From RFSX01 sp964591455 (GTDB lineage Bacteria > Bacteroidota > Bacteroidia > Chitinophagales > Saprospiraceae): DNA of 64,000 bases. The notes under the pieces were generated by a model. It made no database searches. It was not told where the DNA came from and was given only the letters and a program-made list of their open reading frames with translations. The stretch lies in contig CAZQDZ010000001.1 in NCBI GenBank assembly GCA_964591455.1, positions 62,001-126,000 on the forward strand, in the 5' to 3' direction. Position numbers and translations under genes: made by a program. Shown piece by piece: positions 24,691-32,951 of this stretch. Each line of letters starts with the position of its first letter. Position 1 is the first letter of the stretch.

Positions 24691-26049
24691 ATGAACAAGT
24701 TTATTGAGACTCTACAGAACATCTGGAAGATAAAAGAGCTTCGAGAGAGAATTCTATTTACCATATTATTATTGTTGGTATTTAGAATTGGTTCTTTCAT
24801 AGTACTTCCTGGTGTTAACTCTGATGCACTGAAAGCTGCAATGGGTAATTCCCAAAATGACTTATTAGGTCTAATCAACACCTTTACTGGAGGTGCCTTT
24901 GGGCAAGCTGCAATTTTTGCGCTTGGTATCATGCCCTACATTACAGCGTCAATCATTGTTCAGTTATTAGGATTTGCAGTTCCTTACTTCCAAAAGCTTC
25001 AGCAAAAAGAAGGAGAGTCTGGACGAAAGAAAATAACTCAAATAACTAGATTATTAACTGTTGCGATTACACTTGTTCAAGGTGGAGGGTACCTGACTTA
25101 CTTAACTAATCAGCCAGGAGCCGTAGCATCTTCTCTTAGTCCAACAATATTTTGGTTTAGTAACATCATTATACTTTCGGCAGGAACCATCTTTGCTATG
25201 TGGCTTGGAGAAAAAATTACTGATAAGGGTATAGGCAATGGTGTATCTCTATTAATTACAATAGGAATTATCGCTACACTTCCACGTTCATTTGCTACAG
25301 AAGTTATTTCTCAGATTAACGGTGGAGGAGGTTTCCTTTTAATTCTTGAGTTTGCGGCATTGTTCTTTGTAGTTCTTGCTACTGTCCTAGTCGTTCAAGG
25401 AGTAAGAAGAATACCAATACAATTTGCTAAAAGAGCAGTAGGCCGTGCAAATTCTAATATGCCAACAGCTGGCGCAAGAGATTTTATTCCTCTTAAGGTC
25501 AACGCATCTGGAGTAATGCCAATAATCTTTGCTCAGGCAATTATGTTCTTGCCTGTTACATTAGCTCAGTGGGCTGGTAACGAAGGGGGTGGCATAATAG
25601 GCCAATTGTCTGACTGGAAATCACTTCCTTACAATATCGTATTCTTCTTGTTAGTGGTCATATTTACATATGTCTATACAGCACTACTTGTGAATCCACA
25701 ACAGTATGCAGAATACCTTAAAAGACAGAATGCATTTATACCGGGTATCAAACCAGGATCTATGACTCAAGAATTTATAGATACCCTTACTACAAGAGTT
25801 ACACTACCAGGTTCTATATTCTTAGGTCTTATTTCAATATTGCCAGCTATCGTTGCTCAATTTGGCGTAAATGATGCATTTGCACTGTTCTTTGGAGGAA
25901 CCTCACTTCTAATCTTAGTTGCAGTTGTTCTAGATACACTACAGCAAATAGAAAGTTACCTTCTAATGAGAAAGTATGATGGTTTAGTCAAATCAGGACG
26001 AATTAAAGGCAGAAGTGGAGGCATGCAGACCATAGGAGCTGGCATGTAA
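24691..26049 (+). CDS. secY: Protein translocase subunit SecY
   Basis: This 452-residue inner-membrane channel protein has ten predicted membrane segments. The first helix is LFTILLLLVFRIGSFIVLPG. The plug-region stretch GGAFGQAAIFALGIMPYITA and the cytosolic loop RRIPIQFAKRAVGR, which contacts SecA and the ribosome, are present. In most Bacteroidota, map or infA follows directly. Here the next gene is the first of four foreign-looking genes, and map is displaced by about 4.9 kb. Confidence 0.97.
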   Translation: MNKFIETLQNIWKIKELRERILFTILLLLVFRIGSFIVLPGVNSDALKAAMGNSQNDLLGLINTFTGGAFGQAAIFALGIMPYITASIIVQLLGFAVPYFQKLQQKEGESGRKKITQITRLLTVAITLVQGGGYLTYLTNQPGAVASSLSPTIFWFSNIIILSAGTIFAMWLGEKITDKGIGNGVSLLITIGIIATLPRSFATEVISQINGGGGFLLILEFAALFFVVLATVLVVQGVRRIPIQFAKRAVGRANSNMPTAGARDFIPLKVNASGVMPIIFAQAIMFLPVTLAQWAGNEGGGIIGQLSDWKSLPYNIVFFLLVVIFTYVYTALLVNPQQYAEYLKRQNAFIPGIKPGSMTQEFIDTLTTRVTLPGSIFLGLISILPAIVAQFGVNDAFALFFGGTSLLILVAVVLDTLQQIESYLLMRKYDGLVKSGRIKGRSGGMQTIGAGM

Positions 26050-26067
26050 TTTGATTGACTTATTTGT

Positions 26068-26104
26068 TGACTTGTTAGTCATATTATAAAATAATATATA
26101 TTTT
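26068..26104 (+). promoter_or_regulatory. Weak hairpin and possible promoter after secY
   Basis: A small hairpin, TGACT-TGTT-AGTCA (26068-26081), lacks a T-run. TTG at 26072 and TATATTTT at 26097-26104 (one base off TAnnTTTG) are 22 bp apart. Together they could give the downstream cassette its own weak promoter. The evidence is slight. Confidence 0.25.
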
Positions 26105-26128
26105 AGTGAAACTTTAAAGGCAAATGAA

Positions 26129-26476
26129 ATGAATTTAATCAAGATTTTTGAGAAGGATAGTTTGCTAAGAAAGTTAGATTTAAAAACAATCTATAGTAGT
26201 TTTGAACAAAATAGAAAGTTGGATAGAGGCTTCTTGGGAAGCTTAAGTCTTATTGTTGGTCGTATCGAGATAATTTCCATCGAAGTGAATTCTACTAATG
26301 ACCAATCTCTAATTGATGACTTTCTTCAATATTGTAAAGCTGAAATTTCAAGACTTCTAAAGCCTACTTCGCACAATAATTTTTCTTCAATTTTGTTTCG
26401 AAAAACTTCTACAATTGAAGTAGGCCATAGTCCTTTTGAAGAAAAGGGAATTAGTTATGAGCCAATTAGTTACTAA
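26129..26476 (+). CDS. Unknown 115-residue protein, first gene of the secY-map cassette
   Basis: No family is recognised. It is a compact soluble protein with no signal peptide or membrane segment. A hydrophobic core, GSLSLIVGRIEIISIEVN (about residues 32-50), looks like paired beta-strands. It is followed by a helix with DFLQYCKAEISRLLKP and a polar C-terminus (PFEEKGISYEPISY). It lies 79 nt after secY and 25 nt before the 929-residue gene, on the same strand, and is as AT-rich as the rest of the cassette. It may be a small regulator, adaptor or inhibitor of the larger partners; this is inference from position only. Confidence 0.7.
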   Translation: MNLIKIFEKDSLLRKLDLKTIYSSFEQNRKLDRGFLGSLSLIVGRIEIISIEVNSTNDQSLIDDFLQYCKAEISRLLKPTSHNNFSSILFRKTSTIEVGHSPFEEKGISYEPISY

Positions 26477-26501
26477 TCGATAATTCTCCTAACGACAGAA
26501 A

Positions 26502-29291
26502 ATGCATCTTCAGTCGGGTACTATTACTATAGCATTAAGTACATATCCAAATGATAGTAATAGGTATCTAAGTCAGGTAGAAGAAAATTTAAAAGTTTAT
26601 AAAAAAAGTAGAAACCGTGGTTTCGACCTTTGTCCGAAAGATGAGGGGGTGGAAGACGGACAGCCATCGGTATATTTCAATCCAGCTGTTTATCACCTTT
26701 TTGGTAAGTATGATGTAATGCATTTAATGTTTACAGATAATCTTTCCATTACAAACAAGGTGTTTACCCCTACTAGACTTAAAGGTGAAGAACCTAGTGG
26801 GTTGATTAAAACCCAAGTTGTATCAGGTATGATTTGGAGCAAGTTGGAAGACGATATACTAATCAAAGAGGAAATAATAAATGGTAATAGTGATCAGACA
26901 GGTTTTGACTTTACTTGTCTAATAAAATGTAAAATCAATAATCATTACCTACTTGGAAATGGGTATAGGTTAATTGAAAAGGCTTTCACTGCTATAGATG
27001 AACTTCTGAATAACAATAGTATTTCTTATGTCTTCATAGATTCATTTTCCTCATCTGAGATATGTCTGATTCTATTTTCTAAATGTTTGATTGAGCTCAA
27101 TGCTTCACTGCAAGAAATACGAAAGATGGATCTTGGAATGTTAGGAATCAAACATGATGACGAAATTGTTAAATCATCAGTTTCCTACAGTATAATGAAT
27201 GGGCTCCTAGATGAGAAGAGTAATAAATTTCATGAGAATTCACATATCTGGGCTGATACACAAAGCCATTTTGGTATTAGATTAGATAAACTCGCAAAAC
27301 GAAGAAAACAAGAAAAATCAACTAGGAGTTATGATATTTTTGAATACCAATGGCGTAACAAAAGTAGACTGAAAAATGACAAAAACGATTCTATCCAATC
27401 AATAATAGAGTGGGAAATAATTCCTGGACATGAAAGACAAGTTATAACTGCATTAAGTAATAATAATATATTTGATTGTTGTAAAACACAATTCATTCCA
27501 GGTAAAAGAGATTACATATTTGAAATATGTAGCTCCGGCTTGATTAAGAATCATCATGTCTATAATCTTCTTCGAAAAGAAACTGAATCAAGTAGTTATA
27601 TTTTCGATGATATAAGACAACATATTCGAAGAGTAACTACAAAAATATTGTTTGAAGCACCTGATGAAGCAAGAGTTGCAAAGATACAAGAGCCATTACC
27701 TAAAATTATAAATTCCACAAAGCGATTTAATGAAATCTTTGGATACAACTTAAATGAAATTGCTGAAATTAGAACAAGCTTAAAAAGTATTAAAGTATCA
27801 AGCGAAACAAGAACTAGGATAGTAAAACTATTTGTGAATTATTCGTCTGCTATTCAAAATCCTTTAATAAGTAATCTTTTTTTGGATTTGTTGTTTTTTG
27901 TGAAATTCATCAAGGAATCGATTGCGATGCAATTTCAAAATCTGAGTCAATATTACGATATATCTTATGAGAATGAAGTAACAAAATCATCAGTAAATAG
28001 TATTCATAGAAGTTTAACCATGTTTGCTCAGTATTATGAGCATGCTCAAAGAGTTCGTCTTGTAAATAATTACTCATTTGACGAAATATCAGATAGTGTT
28101 TTGTCTCATAATAGTTACCAACAACTAATAACTTCAATGGATAATTACTTCAAGGTTTGTTATTCAAAGTTAGGAAGGCCAAAAGAATCAGCATGTATTA
28201 TAACTAGGACGAACCAGAGTAGTATAACTACTACAGCAAGGACAGTGAATTTTTCTGTTTACAGTTTGTATGAACCTGGAATGTTGTTCTACTTAACTAC
28301 TAAGGAAATTCAAAATATACTTTATGCTAATGACAATGAAGTAGGAATTCAGGTTTTAGCTGATTTAAATGCAAAGTATAAATCTTTGCTTTCAGAATTT
28401 TTTAGGTTCAATAGGGATGCTAAGTCATTGCCATTTTATGAAAGTATTATAACAATTGGGATAGAGTATTTTATAACTGACTTTTATAGACTTAGAGCTC
28501 ACTTTAATTCGAGATTCGATGTATTTGCTTTTTGGCATATTTCATATGTTTATCAAGATGCAAGATTTTATAATACTGATGGAACTCCAAATCTAGAGTT
28601 AATCAGCTTGGAGATTTATAGATTATTAATACTCGCAAAGTGGGTAGAATCTGAAGAAGTTAATTCAAAGAATGTTGATTTAATTGTAAATAGTTGTCCT
28701 CAATCTCAATGGAAATCAATATGGGAAGAGTGTATAATTAGATTAAATGATGTTTCAAGCGAAGTTATCAAGTACAAACAAAAATGGTTGTTTTCTCTAA
28801 TTCAGCAAGAAAGGACGAAGGAATATAATCAGTCTTACCTTTGTAAATTACTTAAATTTTCAAAGGAAGATAAAGAGAACCCTGAATGGAATAAGAATGT
28901 GATAGAAATATCACAGGAAATAGAAACTCTACGTAATCAAATTTCTTATGCAGAAGAAGGCAAGCTTTGGGTATTATTAAGAAGATTCTCTTATCGATAT
29001 ATGTACTTAGTATATACTTTATCAAATCCTTCATCAGATAAGGAAAGACCAGCTATTAAAATTCCAGTTGTTGTAAGAAATAAAGAGAATGGTACTATAT
29101 CACATATTGAAAATGGAGATTTGTCTTATTTCGCTTTTGATCCAAGTGGAGGCCCATTTTTTCATTGTAGAAAAAGAATGAAATCTTATTCTAAAATTAG
29201 AAATGAAGTTTTTGCTTTCTTGAAAGAACACAATTTTATTTTTAAAAAACGGCTAGTCAAATACTATTTAAAACGAGTATTTAATGGATAG
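26502..29291 (+). CDS. Unknown 929-residue cytosolic protein, core of the secY-map cassette
   Basis: No family is assigned with confidence. No signal peptide, P-loop or obvious catalytic triad is visible. The N-terminal half has alternating strand/helix patches: about 50-80 (YFNPAVYHLFGKYDVMHLMF), 134-208 (a strand, a long helix, a strand YVFIDSFSS, a helix EICLILFSKCLIEL) and about 300-345 (IIEWEIIPGHERQVITAL, then RDYIFEI). I read these as possible repeated ferredoxin-like alpha/beta units. Residues about 400-840 are mostly helical. The C-terminus has a distinctive patch, YFAFDPSGGPFFHCRKRM (about 876-893), then SYSKIRNEVFAFL. It ends by an 8-nt overlap (ATGGATAG, 29284-29291) with the phosphoesterase gene, so the two are translationally coupled and probably a sensor/effector or complex pair. 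Confidence 0.75.
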   Translation: MHLQSGTITIALSTYPNDSNRYLSQVEENLKVYKKSRNRGFDLCPKDEGVEDGQPSVYFNPAVYHLFGKYDVMHLMFTDNLSITNKVFTPTRLKGEEPSGLIKTQVVSGMIWSKLEDDILIKEEIINGNSDQTGFDFTCLIKCKINNHYLLGNGYRLIEKAFTAIDELLNNNSISYVFIDSFSSSEICLILFSKCLIELNASLQEIRKMDLGMLGIKHDDEIVKSSVSYSIMNGLLDEKSNKFHENSHIWADTQSHFGIRLDKLAKRRKQEKSTRSYDIFEYQWRNKSRLKNDKNDSIQSIIEWEIIPGHERQVITALSNNNIFDCCKTQFIPGKRDYIFEICSSGLIKNHHVYNLLRKETESSSYIFDDIRQHIRRVTTKILFEAPDEARVAKIQEPLPKIINSTKRFNEIFGYNLNEIAEIRTSLKSIKVSSETRTRIVKLFVNYSSAIQNPLISNLFLDLLFFVKFIKESIAMQFQNLSQYYDISYENEVTKSSVNSIHRSLTMFAQYYEHAQRVRLVNNYSFDEISDSVLSHNSYQQLITSMDNYFKVCYSKLGRPKESACIITRTNQSSITTTARTVNFSVYSLYEPGMLFYLTTKEIQNILYANDNEVGIQVLADLNAKYKSLLSEFFRFNRDAKSLPFYESIITIGIEYFITDFYRLRAHFNSRFDVFAFWHISYVYQDARFYNTDGTPNLELISLEIYRLLILAKWVESEEVNSKNVDLIVNSCPQSQWKSIWEECIIRLNDVSSEVIKYKQKWLFSLIQQERTKEYNQSYLCKLLKFSKEDKENPEWNKNVIEISQEIETLRNQISYAEEGKLWVLLRRFSYRYMYLVYTLSNPSSDKERPAIKIPVVVRNKENGTISHIENGDLSYFAFDPSGGPFFHCRKRMKSYSKIRNEVFAFLKEHNFIFKKRLVKYYLKRVFNG

Positions 29292-30522
29292 TCCTAAAAT
29301 ACTTATAATATCAGATATTCATGTTCACTATAAGTTTGAAGATGATAGTATAGTTTATGGTAAGTATTTGAGTAAACTAGTTTCGGACTTCGAAGATTTG
29401 GCAAAATCAGTGACACACATTCTTATTTGTGGTGATTTAGTATTCTCTGGTAAGCCTAAAGAATTTGAAATTTTTCATAAAACTTTCATTGAACCTATTT
29501 TGATAATCAATGAAGACATTGTCTGTATACCTGTTTTTGGTAATCATGATGTGTATAGGGAGGCATTCAGTGAAATTGATTGGTTACGTAAATATTACAA
29601 TGCAGGAAATAGTAACAGTAGTGATGCTGGAAATTCTTCTTTTAAAGAGAGGATGAAAGCAGAAAAAGTTAAATTCAGAGATGCTGTTTTTGGCAAAGAC
29701 TTAAGCCAATTTAATTTTAGCAAAGATGTAAATAACAGATATAAGCATGAATGGCTATCACTTAGCGAAGCATATAGAGAATATTTCACAAAGTATATTG
29801 AAAAGAACTTCTATAATGGAAGTATTTTAAACTCTTCTAGGTTTGTTTCTTATGGGTATTTAGAGTCTAACGGGCTAGTAGGTTCACTAATTGATAATAG
29901 ATATGGTATTGTTTTCAATACTCTTAATTCTGCTTGGTTTGCAGTTGGTAGTAAAGAATTGTTTAAGGCATATAAGAGTGTTACTAATGTGACAAATTTT
30001 AATTTTGATGTAATACGTGAAAATAGTCTTTGGGAACAAGGCAACCTTAACTATTTAAATTTGCCGTACTTTAATAAAGCCTTGTGTTCTGAGATTAGTG
30101 ATGATTTACAAAAAAACTTAGTAGTTACTTTAAGTCATCATCCTTATAGTTATTGTAAAGAAGGTTACAGTATAGAGATGCAAGAAATATTGGAGAATAC
30201 AGATTTTTTTATAACTGGTCATATTCATAATCAACCAGAACCAGTGAGCATTCATAGAGGAAAGTGTTTTCATATTGAATCTCCTCAACTTTTTGATTAT
30301 AAATATTTAAAATTTAAGGCAATTGGTGAACTTGTAAGATATTGGAATAACTCATCAATACATTCATATCCTGGTTATTGTACTTTGCAAATTTTCAATG
30401 AGAATAATATTGAATATAGCACGTTTGCATATTCATTTCAGATTATAAAAGGAAAAGTTGAAATCCGCTCTCATCAAGAGAGACAAATACTAAATCTTAA
30501 TCAAATCACAAAAGATGAGTAA
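29284..30522 (+). CDS. Calcineurin-like metallophosphoesterase
   Basis: This 412-residue protein carries every metal-binding motif of the calcineurin-like fold: D11-I-H13 (IISDIHVHY), D51 (ICGDLVFSG), G86-N-H-D89 (VFGNHDVYRE), H285 (TLSHHPYSY) and G312-H-I-H315 (FITGHIHNQPEP). It is therefore predicted to be an active two-metal phosphodiesterase or phosphatase. It has no signal peptide, so the substrate (nucleic acid, nucleotide or phosphoprotein) would be cytosolic. A large insert (about residues 95-255) between the second and third motif groups, and a C-terminal region (about 340-412), distinguish it from small housekeeping family members. It overlaps both neighbours by 8 nt. In this context it is the likely effector of the cassette; that role is inference. 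Confidence 0.9.
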   Translation: MDSPKILIISDIHVHYKFEDDSIVYGKYLSKLVSDFEDLAKSVTHILICGDLVFSGKPKEFEIFHKTFIEPILIINEDIVCIPVFGNHDVYREAFSEIDWLRKYYNAGNSNSSDAGNSSFKERMKAEKVKFRDAVFGKDLSQFNFSKDVNNRYKHEWLSLSEAYREYFTKYIEKNFYNGSILNSSRFVSYGYLESNGLVGSLIDNRYGIVFNTLNSAWFAVGSKELFKAYKSVTNVTNFNFDVIRENSLWEQGNLNYLNLPYFNKALCSEISDDLQKNLVVTLSHHPYSYCKEGYSIEMQEILENTDFFITGHIHNQPEPVSIHRGKCFHIESPQLFDYKYLKFKAIGELVRYWNNSSIHSYPGYCTLQIFNENNIEYSTFAYSFQIIKGKVEIRSHQERQILNLNQITKDE

Positions 30523-30973
30523 AAGATTTAGACAAACCTATTTAGAAGAATCATTGGATTTTAACTGTAAAGAAGAAGTTTTAAAACATTTTAAATTTAG
30601 CAGTATTCAGGAGTTGGACGCTAAAATTTTAATGACATATAAGTCTATTGAAAGTATAGATGGTAGAGAGATACTTAGTTTTGAATGGAATTACAAGGAT
30701 ATGTCTCTCTTCGATTTGTTAAATAAATATTTTATAGAGATTATGTCTTCAGAGTTATCGGAATTTGAATTTGTAATCTCTGACTTTACTCTATTTAGTT
30801 GGACATTCTCTTCAAATCAAGATAAATCTAGCTTTATATTTCATAAATCTAAATTGAAGCGATTTATAGATATTTTACAAAGGAATCTAAATCTAGTTCC
30901 TAAATCTAAAAACAAAGTTTTGTACCCGAGAATAATACTATTCAAGACGTACAAACATTGGATATTACCATGA
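30515..30973 (+). CDS. Unknown 152-residue protein, last gene of the secY-map cassette
   Basis: No family is recognised. The protein is soluble, rich in aromatic and charged residues (SFEWNYKDMSLFDLLNKYF, SDFTLFSWTFSSN), with no motif I can name. It starts inside the phosphoesterase stop (ATGAGTAA, 30515-30522). It ends KHWILP with a TGA that overlaps the map ATG (ATGA, 30970-30973), so its translation is coupled to both. The AT-rich composition matches the other cassette genes. It may be an accessory subunit of the preceding proteins. Confidence 0.7.
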   Translation: MSKRFRQTYLEESLDFNCKEEVLKHFKFSSIQELDAKILMTYKSIESIDGREILSFEWNYKDMSLFDLLNKYFIEIMSSELSEFEFVISDFTLFSWTFSSNQDKSSFIFHKSKLKRFIDILQRNLNLVPKSKNKVLYPRIILFKTYKHWILP

Positions 30974-31776
30974 TTTATTACAAGACTAAAGAAGACATAG
31001 AGTGCATTCGAGAAAGCTGCCTGCTGGTTTCTAAAACGCTTGCCCATGTAGCGTCTATTCTAAAGCCTGGTATTACAGGTAAGAAAATAGATACTGAGGC
31101 GGAGACTTTTATCAGAGACCACAAGGCCAAACCAGGTTTCAAAGGTTATAATGGATTTCCAGCGACGCTATGCATCTCACCCAATGAGGCTATAGTACAC
31201 GGTATCCCTACAGATAAGCCATTTGTTGAGACGGACATAATAAGTATAGATTGTGGTTCTTATCTCAATGGCTTCTTTGGTGATTCAGCATTTACATTTG
31301 CTATGCCAGAGGTAGATGAAGAGATAATGAAGTTGTTAGTCACCACTAATGAATCTCTCTACAAAGGAATAGAACAAGCCATAATTGGAAACAGGATAGG
31401 AGATATAAGTAATGCCATCCAGTCTCATAATGAAGAGAAGAATTATAATGTGGTAAGAGAATTGGTTGGTCATGGCATTGGTCAGAATCTGCACGAAGCA
31501 CCTGAAGTACCCAATTTTGGAAAGAAGGGTAGAGGAAAGAGGATAAAAGATGGATTAGTTATAGCGATAGAGCCCATGATTAACTTAGGGACTAAAGCCG
31601 TAAAGCAGTCTGATGATGGTTGGACTATAGTGACAAAGGATGGAAAACCGTCTGCGCACTATGAACATACCATTGCTGTAACCCAAGAAGGGAGTGATAT
31701 TTTATCCAATCACGACCTTATTGTGGCTGCTATAAAAAATAATTCAGAAATCAAGAATATTAGCTTAAAAAAATAG
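30970..31776 (+). CDS. map: Methionine aminopeptidase, type I
   Basis: This 268-residue enzyme removes N-terminal Met from nascent proteins. The metal-binding Asp residues are in DIISIDCGSYLNGFFGDSAF, the His in GHGIGQNLHEAP, and the Glu residues in IAIEPMIN and AHYEHTIAV. The ATG at 30970 matches the family start; a TTG at 30958 would add four residues. The ATG overlaps the stop of the last cassette gene (ATGA), so map translation now depends partly on the cassette. infA follows. Confidence 0.96.
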   Translation: MIYYKTKEDIECIRESCLLVSKTLAHVASILKPGITGKKIDTEAETFIRDHKAKPGFKGYNGFPATLCISPNEAIVHGIPTDKPFVETDIISIDCGSYLNGFFGDSAFTFAMPEVDEEIMKLLVTTNESLYKGIEQAIIGNRIGDISNAIQSHNEEKNYNVVRELVGHGIGQNLHEAPEVPNFGKKGRGKRIKDGLVIAIEPMINLGTKAVKQSDDGWTIVTKDGKPSAHYEHTIAVTQEGSDILSNHDLIVAAIKNNSEIKNISLKK

Positions 31777-31800
31777 ATATTTGCACTCCAAAAAATTTGA

Positions 31801-32019
31801 ATGTCAAAAAAGAACCTAATTGCACAAGATGGCGTCATTGAAGAAGCACTTTCTAATGCAATGTTTCGAGTAAGGCTAGAGAATGATCATCTCATTGTCG
31901 CTACCATCTCTGGTAAGATGAGAATGCACTACATCAGGATACTTCCTGGTGATAAAGTTGCTGTGGAAATGTCTCCTTATGACTTGACAAGAGGAAGAAT
32001 AACATACAGATATAAATAG
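31801..32019 (+). CDS. infA: Translation initiation factor IF-1
   Basis: This 72-residue OB-fold protein occupies the A site during initiation. It shows the family pattern AQDGVIEEALSNAMFRVRLE, then GKMRMHYIRILPGDKVAVE and the C-terminus YDLTRGRITYRYK. A near-consensus -7 box (GATATTTG, 31776-31783) lies just upstream, so it may have its own promoter. rpmJ follows after 2 nt. Confidence 0.97.
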   Translation: MSKKNLIAQDGVIEEALSNAMFRVRLENDHLIVATISGKMRMHYIRILPGDKVAVEMSPYDLTRGRITYRYK

Positions 32020-32021
32020 TT

Positions 32022-32138
32022 ATGAAAGTTAGAGCATCCATAAAGAAAAGATCTGCTGACTGCAAGATTGTTAGAAGAAAAGGGAAGCTATATATTATTA
32101 ATAAAAAGAACCCTAAGTTCAAGCAAAGACAAGGTTAA
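32022..32138 (+). CDS. rpmJ: 50S ribosomal protein L36 (zinc-independent form)
   Basis: This is a short 38-residue gene: MKVRASIKKRSADCKIVRRK, then GKLYIINKKNPKFKQRQG. It matches L36 along its whole length. Only one Cys (14) remains of the usual CxxC...C...H zinc ribbon, so this is the C-minus type common in Bacteroidota. It fits exactly between infA and rpsM (3 nt) in the usual order. Confidence 0.96.
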   Translation: MKVRASIKKRSADCKIVRRKGKLYIINKKNPKFKQRQG

Positions 32139-32141
32139 GAT

Positions 32142-32519
32142 ATGGCGAGAATAGCTGGTGTAGATTTACCTAAAAACAAAAGAGGCTGTATAAGCCTGAC
32201 TTACATCTTTGGTATTGGTAATACTAAAGCCAAAGAAATTTTGGACAAGGTAGGTGTCGATTATAATGTCAAAGTTAATGACTGGAATGACGACAATATC
32301 AAGCAGATAGCAAAACTAATACAAGACGAATATCTTGTAGAAGGGGAATTGAGATCTGAGGTTCAAACCAATATCAAGCGTTTGATGGATATAGCATGTT
32401 ACAGAGGTTTGAGACACAGAAGAGGACTTCCTGTCAGAGGTCAGAGAACTCAGACTAATGCTAGAACGCGTAAGGGAAAGAAGAAAACAGTTGCTAACAA
32501 GAAGAAAGCTACTAAGTAA
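32142..32519 (+). CDS. rpsM: 30S ribosomal protein S13
   Basis: This 125-residue head protein bridges to the 50S subunit. It opens MARIAGVDLPKNKRGCISL and has the signature CYRGLRHRRGLPVRGQRTQT followed by NARTRKGKKK. Its stop overlaps the rpsK ATG by one base (TAATG). Confidence 0.98.
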   Translation: MARIAGVDLPKNKRGCISLTYIFGIGNTKAKEILDKVGVDYNVKVNDWNDDNIKQIAKLIQDEYLVEGELRSEVQTNIKRLMDIACYRGLRHRRGLPVRGQRTQTNARTRKGKKKTVANKKKATK

Positions 32520-32905
32520 TGGGTAAAGCTAAAAAGACTAAGAAGAGAAAGGTTAATGTAGAACCAGAAGGTCTGGTTTACATCAAAGCCAGTTTCAACA
32601 ATATTATAATTTCTCTGACTAACAAATCAGGTCAGGTTATTTCTTGGGGATCTGCAGGTAAAGCAGGATTCAGAGGCTCTAAGAAAAACACACCATTTGC
32701 GGCACAGATTGCAGCAAAAGCAGCTGCACAGACTGCTTATGATGCAGGCATGAGATATGCAGAAGTTCTGGTAAAAGGTCCTGGTTCAGGAAGAGAAGCA
32801 GCTATAAGAGCGATAGATGAAATAGGAATAAAAGTGACTAAGATTAAAGATGTTACTCCTATTCCACATAATGGATGTAGACCACCTAAGAAGAGAAGAG
32901 TCTAA
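32519..32905 (+). CDS. rpsK: 30S ribosomal protein S11
   Basis: This 128-residue platform protein has conserved segments VYIKASFNNIIISLTN, GKAGFRGSKKNTPFAAQIAA and the C-terminal DVTPIPHNGCRPPKKRRV. It is one-base coupled to rpsM and 46 nt before rpsD. Confidence 0.98.
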   Translation: MGKAKKTKKRKVNVEPEGLVYIKASFNNIIISLTNKSGQVISWGSAGKAGFRGSKKNTPFAAQIAAKAAAQTAYDAGMRYAEVLVKGPGSGREAAIRAIDEIGIKVTKIKDVTPIPHNGCRPPKKRRV

Positions 32906-32951
32906 TTCCATAAATTAATAACCAATCTAATAAACATTAAGTTTTTCCAAA

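Noticed and set aside
26050..30969. Search for transposase, integrase, terminal repeats or target duplication bounding the cassette
   Set aside because: None was found by reading; the overlaps suggest integration by recombination or older acquisition. A computed repeat search could still find short ones.
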